Source: Zingiber officinale
Lineage: Eukaryota > Streptophyta > Magnoliopsida > Zingiberales > Zingiberaceae
Assembly (NCBI RefSeq): GCF_018446385.1
Contig: NC_055989.1
Coordinates: 133,575,004-133,639,003 of the forward strand
Length of the DNA: 64,000 nt
Direction: 5' to 3'
Positions 19,953 through 31,021 of this stretch are shown in pieces; the first letter of the stretch is position 1; each line of letters opens with the position of its first letter. The translations under genes were made by a program, and so were the position numbers. The notes beneath the pieces were generated by a model. It saw nothing but the letters and a program-made list of their open reading frames with translations. It searched no databases and had not been told where the DNA came from.

Positions 19953-22829
19953 ACGTCTCTCCTTCTCCATCTCCATTTGTTTATCTCTCTCCACTTGATT
20001 GTTTTGTTATTTATTACAACTCTGATTCAGCAGGAAGCAACAGAGCTTATAACTTGTCTTTTGTCAACTTGATCATCAAATCATTGATTTTTCCTATGAA
20101 ATTGCTGTGGATTTCTGTTGCGACCCCAAGATTCTTTCTTTAACAAAAAAAAAAAAAACATCTAAAGCATTAAATTTACCAAACAAGGTTTTGTTAGACC
20201 TAATTTAATCATTTATATAAAACTTTAACCACTTGATTCGATTTAAATGGTTTGTAAAAGTATTGATTAAATATTCACTTTTTACCACACATTTAGATGA
20301 CAAATGAGAAAGTAGAATCAAATACTTAAACCCGAGAACAAAATGAACAAAAGGGAGATATATTGCAATTTGAATTTATTTAGTGTGTTATCTGATGAAC
20401 TACAGCTAAGAAAGAGAGTAATGAAGGCCCTGTTCCACCTTCCATTGCCTGGAGTGTCAGCTACCCATCAAGCTATCAACAGCTACTCTCATTTATTGCT
20501 ACATAAATGCCAAACAAATTATTGGAATTGTTCCATTCTCTGTTTTTTTTTACAAAAGAAAAATGTTTATCGATCACAAATCTTATGAATTATTCAATGA
20601 TCTAATCGAGCTCCTTCCTAATTAAACATAAAACAAGATTATCTTAATGGTATTATTCATACAAGGCAACCACATAGTTATTGAACTAGTTGAACTTGAA
20701 CAACTCAATGAAGCCTAATTAAAGCTGTGTCGTCTGATTGTTTGCAGGAATGGCACAAAAATCTCGGGCATCACATCCAATCGAACATATGAACCCACCA
20801 CATAATAAACTAGACACGTCTAATTAAGAAAGGGATTTGAGATTTAATTATTGGAGATCAAAATAGTGAGAAACAGGGGGATAATCTTGACCCAACCATG
20901 CGTTAAGATTAATAAAAATTAATTAAGTAAAAATACTAAAATAAAATTAAGTAAAAATAATAGTTTCGATGATTATAAAATGTAACTTGGAAAGGCATTT
21001 GGGGAACGGTGTTAAAAGGAAAATAATTTAAAATTTTATAGCTATTTTGATTATTTAGGAACCCACAGAAGACATTTTAAAAATAAAAATTTCTCTCAAT
21101 ATATATAATAATGGAATTATTAAATTGCCTATCGCTTAATTAAAAAAATAATTATTAAGATGGAATTAATTATGCAAGTAAAATAATGTTAAAATTTGCC
21201 AACTTGATTAATTAACCAGCGAACTTTATCTCTCTGCCACCTTATGGCTTTTGCCCATAATGGGCACATTTTTTTTATCGAAATATTTAGAAATTAATAT
21301 TTTACTCCGATCAATTATTTAAATTTTTTCTCCAAGGAAAAATGAAGCCATACCAAAATAATAATTAACTTAAACACTAGAAATATCTAGAGATCGATGA
21401 ATTCCATATCACTTGTTGAACACTAAACCCATAAATTCTTTATTATTCTTTTTTTTTAAAAGAAAAAAAATGTGTAGAGACAGCATGGCATTATTAAAAG
21501 AAACCATTAAAATATAGATATGATGACCTGTCATCTGTGCCATCAACTACAAGATCCGATTAAATTTTAAAAACAAATATTTAAAAATTAAGCAGTTGTT
21601 CAAGTGCATGTCGAGACTCGAGGCATTATTATCATCATTATTATAATTCATATTATCATATATCCTCGTGTCATCAAGATCTACAAAAAGTTAATTTGAT
21701 CTGCATCTAGTTGGGAATCTAAGAAAATGGAAGCAGATTTTAATTAAGTTTTTTTTGTTTTAATAATAATAATAGAATAAAAAATAATTTTCAGGGAAAA
21801 ATCAAAAGGCGCTGAATTATGTAAAACAATCAATCAATTGGGGCAAATTAATTCCAATTAATCCTAGAGTTATCGACACAACAAATTTTTTAATTGCAAC
21901 AAATTAATTCGTTTTATTTAAAATACGATACAGCAATTGCATAATTAAATTAAATACAAAACATATTTTAGTCCTTAAAATACTAGGATTTGAAGATCTA
22001 ATGGGATTTGATCTTTGGAATTCAAACGCTCTATGAGATCAAAACAACTAGTAAATTAAGAAAACTGGTAAAGATTCCCTTTCGATTAAATATGATAATA
22101 ATGTTATCACTAACCTTAATTAATTAGCTTAAACTGCTCTTCCAGATGGCACAACAGATTAATTACGCAAAGCACATTAATTAATTAAGCAAAAACAATT
22201 GTTAAACACAAAGTCGAGGGATTATTCTGTACTCGATTCCCCCAAGCAATTGGGAGATCGAGCCACATGGGGAGGGGAAATCGTTTCTGACATTTTTTAT
22301 ATTTAAAAAACACCAACGCAAGATCCGATCCCTCTCTTACTAGCTAGCTAGGTTGGATGATTCGTGTATTAGCAAAGTAATTAAAAATAATTAGAAATTA
22401 AATTAGTACAAGATGCTCCATGTGTTGGCTAGTGTATTCCTTGTGTTTCAGGTGTTCTCGAGCTCAAAATTCCTTGTACTAAATATTAGCCTTGAATTTA
22501 AAAATATAATTAATTAATAATTATTTGATATGATTTTATTTTGTTCAATATCAAATCATACTCACCCGTACCATCCACTATACTGACATCTATTTTATAT
22601 GCTGAGTTTGTATTCTTCTACTTCAAAATGCCAAACTATCTCCCCTCTCAAGTCTCATCCACTATACTGACATTATCTGTTTTTGAGTTTTGACTATCAA
22701 TTTATCTCATCAAACAGGTTGGCAAACAATATTTTGCATAAAAATGCACTAAAACACTCAAACCTAGCTAGATGATACTAATAACTCAAGCACGAGAACA
22801 AACACAAAATTGATTAAAACAAAAGGCTA
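19953..22829. other. AT-rich intergenic region
   Basis: I see no gene or recognisable transposon. There are many A/T runs and taattaattaa-type strings (for example 21900-22200). The part next to the bHLH gene may carry distal promoter sequence. Confidence 0.6.
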
Positions 22830-23100
22830 CTGTAGGTAGGTTGCCGTGGTGCAGGTTAACTTATTACTTCACTTGCATGTCACAGGCAGGCTGCTGGGAT
22901 CAGCCAGTGTCTCTTCATTAGGGTTGGGTCCGCAGACCCATCCATCATCACTGTCACTCTGCAGCAGGACAGTAATTGAGAAAGGAAGGGATCCATCCCC
23001 TAGCTCTATTGTCTGTGCTTGCAGGGGACTGTCCAACCCCATCACTCCACTTCATGGTGCTGCAGGTAAGGATGGAGGTCACTCACAAAGATGACAACTG
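22830..23100 (+). other. GC-richer island of unknown nature
   Basis: An abrupt rise in GC within very AT-rich DNA. On the plus strand a good acceptor (tgtgcttgcag, ending at 23027) and a good donor (ctgcag/gtaagg near 23066) bracket a possible 38-bp exon. An 82-codon open frame (22846-23094) resembles nothing I know. It may be a piece of a non-coding transcript or a captured gene fragment. Confidence 0.3.
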
Positions 23101-25389
23101 CATTTCTGTGTTGTTCTGTTCTGTGCTGTGCCATGTTTAATAACCTGTGCTCTCTCACCATTATTTTTATCAATTAATTTCCTCACGGGAGAAGTATCTT
23201 TGTTAACTGCTCGAGATTCAGATTGGCACAATTTAAACACACACACATCTTCCTCTCTCTTTTTGCCTGTGTTGACAGACGAAATTAGAGAATGAGACAT
23301 GTATCGACAACTAAGATGATATATTTTAGGAGTGCTGCCGCATATCAGTTGGTACATGAAACAACGATCACAGTGCTTCAACTACTTCACTAGCAAAATC
23401 ATCAATGACAACAAAAGAAATGTATACGATTGCAAGTCAGCTTGGAACCAAGGGAAGGATAGGCAAGCAACCTATCAGCTGAGCAGGTGTAATTCCAATC
23501 ATTGTTGGATTTTCAGATATAATAGCCAAATCCTAATGCTTATGATAACCACCCATAACTAGCCCCGGACGTGAATTATATCCTTAACTCTGCCACGTTA
23601 ATTAGCTCAAACAAACAGTGGGGGATTCATTTCCATCGTATACAAATGAAGAAAATACTAGCTAGCAAATCAACTCATGGCGTACAAAGGAATCAGATTC
23701 AACGAATTTAATCCATTAAAACCATACAATTAACGTGTTCTGACTCTTTTCAGGATCGAACATTTACACGGACATAAGGCAGCCAATATCAACAAAACAG
23801 ATCATAAGATCACACGGCCTTATTTTGCATTGCAAGAGACTATTCTACGACTTGAACTCATGACTATAAGGTCACATGACAATAATTTAACAGTTGCATC
23901 AAGACTCCCATTCACTATATAACATATAAACAAAAAAAAAACAAACTGCTAGCTTTTGAATGAAATCTTTTTAAAATCACAAAGTTAGGGGACATGAAGG
24001 AGGCTAATAGATTAAGAGAAATACAAAGGGTTCCAAGACAAAAAAAATGGGTGCTAGACAACTAGAAGACAATTATACGAAATAAACAAAGTGTAGATTC
24101 CTGGCAGTGTTCATTGTCAGTTGTTTTAGCATACGTTGATTAAGCAATTACTTCAGCCAAAGATATAAATATCAAGAAAAAACAAGAAGAAACTTTAGAA
24201 TATGTGCTAGCCATAATATGTTATTCAGTAAATAAAGTAGAATTAGAAGCACACTCCACAAACAAAGCTGCTTACGTGCCTTATGAGGTAATTTAACAAA
24301 ACACGTGAAAACAATGTAGAAGTGACTAGTCAACACAATAGTTATGACCCTGCTTAAATCGACTCTTTTAATACGCACATTTCTAAGAGACAGGAGGCTT
24401 ATGGGTTGATAGGTTTAAGGGGGAATCTGAAATAAATGGCTAATTTCTTTAGTTAGAGTAGCCTCTGGTAACAGAAAGAAGGCCCATTTCTTCATCAACC
24501 GCCCAGCCAACGCTAAGCTTGATTGTGATGTGCTGAAAACCTACCAGTTTGGTTGAACAGGCAAAATATAGATATCCAAAAATAATATGATAATTATGTG
24601 TACCCAAAAAACCCACTAACAAAATTAACACCAAAGCATTGATAATTCACCTTGGATAGAACAAAAAGAGCAATGAAATAGGCCCACAAAGAATTAGACA
24701 TGCATTATTTAGCATTTACTGGAAAACATGGTACATGGCTACCAATTTTAGAGAAACGTCAAACGTGCAACAGAAAATCCACCTAAACTTAAGATGTAGT
24801 TTCAAGTATATATTTTTTTTTTGTTTGATGAAAGTTTCTAGTATCTTTTATGGAGGAGTGTAGGGGGCGAAGAGGATCCATGCGCATTTATTCAGATGTA
24901 CCCCAAAGATCAAATGTTTTCCAAAAGGACAAAGTCATTATTTGCAGAAACTACCCTTTCATTCATTTTAATATTACGAACAGATTCTTATCCACAAGGT
25001 ATTCAGAAGCAATATTAAATATTAAAACACAAATTTCGATGCAACTCCTAACAAAATTTCTTCAAAATGAACTTGTCCTTTTCTGTAAAAAGTTAGACAA
25101 CAGAGTTGTGCAGATAACAAGGAAAGATAGAGAAAAGGCTCAATATTTCAACATCTATAAGTTAACACCTCCAGAATCAACAATATTATTATTTTTATTC
25201 AACATTGGTGTGTAAGCAGTTGGAAAATTAGTTTTTGTGATCAATAAATTAATAGGGATAAGACGACTATTTCATAAGTAAACAATTGTAAATTAATTTT
25301 TTGATAAGGTAGGAGGGTTCGATTAAGTTGTCGGCCAACATTAAAACTATGACAAATATTCAATAAATTGATCCATTAAATTATTGTGT
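23101..25389. other. AT-rich intergenic region
   Basis: No coding region is supported. A 121-codon open frame at 24850-25215 has no family features and normal AT-rich composition. The right end runs into the LINE leader. Confidence 0.55.
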
Positions 25390-25629
25390 TAATGCTAGGT
25401 TGTTCCCCGGAAGGAACGTGTTGCAGGGTCCGACTGTAACGTCTCGGCAAGGATCGCTACATCTCCAAAACTCGGATGTAGTGCTAAATATGCAAGAGTT
25501 CGTATTACAGGGTCCGACTGTAACGTATTGGCAAGGACGTTATATCTCCATGAGAACTTGGGTATAGTGTTAAATAGGCAAAAGTTCTCACATCATATAT
25601 TGGATAAGAATAAATATGATAGGAAAACT

Positions 25630-26600
25630 AATATTCTAAGATTTGGAACATAGAACATAGGAACCTTATTGGTAAATCAATAGAGGTAGTCGATACCAAT
25701 GATTAGGAGAAGAATTAGTATTTGTGCGTACAAGAGACAAAATGGATAGAGAAGACAAAAATAATAGAGAACTCGGGCTTTAAGTTATGGTATATAGGAA
25801 AGAGTAAAGCAAGAAATGGAGTAGATATTGTTATAATTAGTCCGTTAAAGGATGAAGTTGTAGGAGTAGTTAGACAAGAGGATAGAATTATAACTCTTAA
25901 GATAATAGTGGCGAAAAAAACTATGAACATAATTAACGTATATGCACTGTAAGTAGGATTAGATAAAGCTACAAAATCAAGGTTTTGGGACGATTTAGAT
26001 GAAATATTACAAAACATTCCGCCAAATGAAATGATTTTAATAAGAGGTGGTCTTTGGCATGTCGGAGTGAAAAATAAGGAATATGAGAGGGTACGTGGGA
26101 GTTAAAATGAGGAAGGGAAAATTATATTAGATTTTGCGATAGCATGTGACCTTATATTAGCTAATACGTTTTTTAAGAAAAAAGAACACTTAGTTACGTT
26201 CAAAAATGGGAATAATAAATCGCAAATTGACTTTCTTATAGTTAGGAAGAATGATAGAAAGTTTTGTAAAGATTGCAAAGTCATCCTAGAAAAAGCTTAA
26301 CTATCCAACATAGGTTAGTAGTGTTGAATATACGTCTCAAACATAGTATCAATAGAAAGAAAATATATACGTCTCCTAGAATTAAGTGGTGGAAGTTAAA
26401 GGATGGGAAACAAAATATATTTAAGGAGAAGGTAGAAGTACAAGCATTAGGTGAAATATACGGTGACTCTAATACGACATGGGATAAGATGGTATCAAAA
26501 TTGAAAATAATAGCTAAGAGTGTACTCGATGAGTCAAAGGGATATGCACCACTAAAAAAAGGAATCTTGATGGTGAAATGAGAAAGTGAAGAAAAACGAA
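25630..26600 (+). pseudogene. RTE endonuclease domain, decayed
   Basis: The conserved start motif of the endonuclease reads roughly WNIGTL near 25650 in a shifted frame. It is followed by CVQETKW (25722-25742), the substrate-binding region, and GFKLWYIGKSKARNGV and VVGVVRQEDRIITLK, all characteristic of RTE endonucleases that nick target DNA. The motif around IINVYAL ends the intact stretch at about 25950, where a stop follows. Later catalytic motifs can be traced with frame changes (for example FLIVRKND near 26235). Confidence 0.8.
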
Positions 26601-26779
26601 TAGCTTATAAGGAATTATATATTTATAAGAACGAGGACAACTTTAAAAAAATATACAATAGCAAAGAAGCTAAGAAAGTAGCGAATGAAGCAAAGAATGA
26701 AACTTTTGAACGATTATATCAAAAATTGGATATCAAAGAAGGGAAAAGAGACATTTATAGAATAGCTAAAGTGAGAGAA

Positions 26780-28320
26780 AGGAAGACAGAGATTTTATCC
26801 AAATAAAATATATTAAAGATGAATGTAATAAGATACTAATAAACGATGAAAAAATAAAAATACAGTGGAAGAGGTATTTTTATCAACTTTTTAATGAAAT
26901 TTTAGGTGACCAACTTAACTTAGGTAATTTAAGTAGGTCAAATAAGTATAAAAATTTAAATTTTTATCATAGAATTCAAACTTCAGAAGTTGAATAAGTT
27001 TTAAATAGGATGCACAATGAAAAAGTCATTGGCAAATAATATTCCAATAGAGGTATGGAAGTGTCTAGGAAAACAGAGTATTGAATGACTTACAAAATTA
27101 TTTAACATGATATTGAAAACGAAAAAAATGTCTGATCAAGTAAGTACTCTAGTTCCCTTATATAAGAATAAGGGAGACGTACAAAATTATGCAAACTATA
27201 GGGGTATTAAACTAATGAGTCATACCATGAAACTTTGGGAAAAGGTGATAAAAAAGATTAAGGAAGGAAACCATGGTGACCAAAAATCAATTTGGGTTCA
27301 TGCCTGAAAGGTCGACAATAAAAGTTATAGATCTTTTTAGACAACTAATTGAAAAATATCATGAGCAAAAATAAGATCTACACATGGTATTCATTGACTT
27401 AGAAAAAACTTATAATAAAGTCCCAAGAGAAATTATATGGAAAATTCTAGAAAAGAGAGGTGTTAGCGTAACATATATTGAACTAATTAAGGATATGTAC
27501 GAGAATGTTACGACCAGAGAAAAGACTTCGACGGAGTAACTGAAGCATTTTCAATAAAAATAAGTTACATCAAGGATCCGCTTGAAGTCTCTATCTTTTT
27601 ACACTAATTATGGACGAACTCACTACACATTTAAGATACAGTACTGGGGTACATGTTGTTTGCAGATGATATTGTTTTAATAGATGAAACACATGAAGGA
27701 GTAAATGTTAAACTAGAATCTTGGCAGGAAACACTAAAAGGGAAAGGTTTTAGGCTTAGTAAAATAAAGACAAAATATATGAAATTTAAGTTTTGCAATA
27801 TTAGACGTAATGAGACAATTGTTGCGATAAGAGATGACGAGTTGCCCAGAACTAAGAGTTTTAAATATTTAGGATCATTTTTACAAAACAATGGAGGGAT
27901 TAAAAGGGATGTCTTACATAAAATACAAGCAGGATGGTTAAAATGGAGGAGAGCGTCAGGTGTTTTATATAACGGTAAAGTACTTCTCAAACATAAAGGA
28001 AAGTTCTATAAAATAGTAATTAGATCTGTTATGTTATATGGAGTTGAATGTTGAGTTATAACTTGAGCACATGAGCAGAAGATGAGAGTTGCAGTGATGA
28101 GAATGTTGAGGTGGATGTGTGGACATACGAAGATAGACAAAATAAGAAATAAAAGCATTAAAAAGAAAGTCGGAGTTACATCTATTAAGGGAAAACTCCG
28201 AAAGACACGGTACGAGCATGTACTTAGACGACGAATAAATGCTTCAGTTAGGCGATGTGAAACTATGACAAACACACATATTAAACGAAGAAGAGGAAGA
28301 CCAAAAAAACTTGGTTAGCA
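26780..28320 (+). pseudogene. RTE reverse transcriptase domain, decayed
   Basis: Visible motifs are LVPLYKNKGDVQNYANYRGIKL (27145-27210), the FGF-PERST region near 27300, [10 protein letters not shown] (27384-27413) and the catalytic LFADDIVLID (27656-27685). They are followed by the thumb region FKYLGSFLQNNGG and the C-terminal GRPKK near 28300. Frameshifts and stops (for example after GVEC at 28052) separate them. The enzyme primes cDNA synthesis at the nicked target. Confidence 0.85.
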
Positions 28321-28365
28321 ACAATAAAACAAAATAAAATTTATTTAAGTATAGATGATGATATA

Positions 28366-28530
28366 GAAGGGGAGCCTTGGCACAACGGTAAAGTTGTTGC
28401 TTTATGACCTAAAGGTCACGGGTTTGAATCCTAAAAACAGTCTCTTGCAAAAAGCAAGGTAAGACGGTGTACAATGGATCCTTCCCCGGACCCCACATGG
28501 CGGGAGTTTCGTGCACCGGGCTGTCCTTTT
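28366..28530 (+). mobile_element. Au SINE
   Basis: The body begins near ggagccttggcacaacggtaaag and carries box B ggtcacgggtttgaatcc, then tcccc-ggaccccacatggcgggag and cgtgcaccgggctgtcc, matching the Au SINE family of plants. A 15-bp target duplication atagatgatgatata lies at 28351-28365 and 28531-28545. Its 3' end is tcctttt without poly(A). It sits in the same orientation as the LINE. Confidence 0.92.
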
Positions 28531-28690
28531 ATAGATGATGATATAATAGGAGATAGAACTCAACGGTATAAAAGGATCCATATAACCGACCCCACCTAGT
28601 GGGATAAGGCTTGGTTGTTGTTGTATATCTATCCTCTCTTTTAAGGTTTTCTCATTCATTCTACACCACAATCAAGATTATAGTGGATGA

Positions 28691-28930
28691 ATGAGAAAGG
28701 CAGCGAAAAGGAAGGACAAATCCAAAACTAGAGACATTGATGACATGGAATTCAATAATAGGTGGCAAAAAATGGACAAATTGCAAAGACAGTGAATTGA
28801 GATGAAAAAGCACGAGATGACAATGAAGGAGTATGAAATATTTATGAAAGATACTAGTGGGATGATAGAAGTTCAACTTAAGTTACATTCTAAATTTTGT
28901 GAATGTATTAAAAAGAGATATGGTATATAG
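28691..28930 (+). pseudogene. PIF/Harbinger ORF1 (Myb-like) C-terminal fragment
   Basis: The translation opens MRKAAKRKDKSK, the lysine-rich motif that follows the DNA-binding part in plant Harbinger ORF1 proteins. It continues with a charged helix (EMKKHEMTMKEYEIFMKD). There is one in-frame TGA about 36 codons in. ORF1 normally helps the transposase bind the element ends. The Myb/SANT part is missing on the left. Confidence 0.55.
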
Positions 28931-29289
28931 TGAATGTTTTTAAGATGATCTTTATAAAATTTATTATTTTTTATTTCATTTATGTAATTCATTTTTATCT
29001 ATATTAATGTTATTTGTATTGAAATGAGTTTACTAAAATGAGGAGAAATAATTTGGTTTACTAAAGATGATCAATTTTTTTTTTTGAAACCATTGGCTGG
29101 GTTCAAAATATCAAACCCAGGTTTTTTTTGTCAAATGGTGGGCCATAGTTAAAAAAAATATTTTTTTTATAATTTAGCCTTTTTTTTACCTTTTTTTATC
29201 GGTTTTAAAATAACTGTTACAAATTAGTCGTTATAAAACTAATCGTTACAAATATTTCTATATATTCATGTATAGAAGCTAGAATCCTC

Positions 29290-30605
29290 CATTCTACTAA
29301 CATTGTCTTCTCAAACCACATTGATAGTATTTCAAATGTCTCACAATCCCAATCGCTCTAGGTGTTCTATTCTCCACGATTGAGAAATTTTTTGGCCGAT
29401 TCAAATGATGACTTGGATCAAATGACGTTGATGCTACTTGAGCATGAGGAAATGAAAGTTCTAGCAACTCAAAGTTCTTCTGACAGAATTCATAGAAGGT
29501 ATTTAAATCGAGATCGTGAAACCGGACATGATCGCCTCTTGAATGATTACTTCTCTGATCAGCCGGCAAATCCTGATGAAGTATTTCGACAATAATTTCA
29601 GATGTGAAGAGGGTTATTCCTTTGTCTTGCGAAATCATTTAGAATATTTTGAATAGAGGGTTGATGCAGTGGGGAGATGTGATTTGTCACCCCTTCAGAA
29701 ATGCACGGCCGCTATTTGTCAATTGGCGTATGGATCCTTCTCGACATTTGTGATGAATACCTATAAATGGGTGAAACACCTGCTCTACATTACTTGGTCA
29801 ACTTCTGTCGGTGTGTGATTGAAGTATTTGGACCACAATATTTAAGAAGGCCTAATGTTTCCAACATCCAACATCTGCTTGAAATGCATGAACAGAGACA
29901 CGACTTCCCTGGCATGTTGGATAGCCTTGATTGTATGCATTGGGAATGGAGAAATTGCCCCGTTGCTTGGAAAGGCTAGTTTACTCAAGGCGATCATGGG
30001 GTCCAACAATTGTGATTGAAGCGGTTGCATCTACAAACTTGTGGATATGCCATGTTTTTTTTTAGAATCGCATTATCACGTAATGATACCGTGTTTAACA
30101 AATCACCTTTATTCAACAACGTTCTACAAGGAAATGCATCGAAAGTTAATTTTACAGCAAATAATACACAATATACAAAAGGGTATTATTTAATTGATGG
30201 AATTTACCCGGAATGAGCTATTTTCATCAAGAGCTTTCTGTGCCCCAAAATTCCAAGAGAGTTTTTCAAGCAAAAAAATAAGAAACTGCAAGAAAGGACG
30301 TCAAGCGAGCATTTGGGGTGCTCTAATCTCGTTGGGCAATGATCAGAGGTCCAGGATGATTTTGGTACAAGAATAATTTAAAGGATATTATGTATATGTG
30401 TATTATTTTGCATAGTGCGATTATTGAAGATAAAGGGATGCAGTAATCAATTAGTCGAACGATGAAAAAGATCCTCCGACACGGATCTGCCCAAGAGTTT
30501 CAAGAATGCATTCGGAGAAACTGTGAGCTATGTGATAATCAAGTACATCATTAGCTTCGCACCAACTTGGTTTAGCATATTTGGACACGCTATGAGTGCG
30601 ATCAG
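29290..30605 (+). pseudogene. PIF/Harbinger transposase, broken
   Basis: The DDE_Tnp_4-type sequence includes PNVSNIQHLLEMHEQRHDFPGMLDSLDCMHWEW, given here as separate motifs: FPGMLDSLDCMHWEWRNCP (first catalytic Asp, about 29910-29965), SRNDTVFNKSPLFNNVLQG (second Asp, about 30074-30135) and NNTQYTKGYYLIDGIYPEW (about 30160-30215). The DVKRAFGVL region where the Glu should lie is near 30298-30325, in another frame. Several frameshifts and stops are present, so no active enzyme is expected. Confidence 0.88.
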
Positions 30606-31021
30606 TAAAATATAAATTTTTATAAATTATTTATAATAATTTATTATTTAATGTTGTACTTCTTTGTAAATTTATAAATTTTTAATATTATTTTTAACAA
30701 ATTCGGTGATATAAGAGTGATCATTAACAAATAATCAAGGTTTTTTTTAAATATACATGAATTATTGAGCGTGGGGCCCATTAAAAAGTTACAAGGAGGG
30801 AGGTTTCTTTTATTGTGGAGAGAAGAGTGAAGTTTTTTACTTTTGATGTGACAATGATGTGGCACATAAAAATAAACATAGGAGAATTTCTATTTTTGAT
30901 GTGGCAATAATAGTATCATATTTTTTACTTTTGAGGTTTTTCCATTGGAGATGCCCTTAGTTCTGCAATTGTTTTGATATGTCATACATTAACATGGTGA
31001 AATAAACATTGAAATTCCAAC

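Larger units (their letters stand above)
25390..28625 (+). mobile_element. RTE-clade LINE, decayed, with SINE in its tail
   Basis: This non-LTR retrotransposon has the order 5' leader (about 25390-25630, with a duplicated gcagggtccgactgtaacgt motif), apurinic-type endonuclease, reverse transcriptase and a 3' end. The 3' end reads accccacctagtgggataaggcttggttgttgttgta, the hallmark tail of plant RTE elements in place of poly(A) (28588-28625, given here in overlapping parts). A single ORF would be expected. Here it is broken by several stops and frameshifts. The SINE at 28366-28530 landed in the 3' region. The left boundary is approximate. Confidence 0.85.
28640..30956 (+). mobile_element. PIF/Harbinger DNA transposon, left end missing
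   Basis: Two remnants follow the usual two-gene layout: a short basic ORF1 C-terminus (28691-28930) and a DDE transposase (about 29290-30605). The right terminal repeat ends ccattggagatgccc at 30956, followed by the 3-bp target TTA. The matching left terminus was not found, and the LINE abuts the element on that side. Confidence 0.8.

Noticed and set aside
22830-23100. Possible microRNA precursor
   Set aside because: No known mature microRNA string and no long near-perfect foldback could be seen.
24850-25215. 121-codon open frame
   Set aside because: AT-rich, no recognisable motif, no promoter or splice context; probably chance.
28366-28440. tRNA-like sequence with box A and box B
   Set aside because: It is the head of the Au SINE; no closed cloverleaf with acceptor stem.
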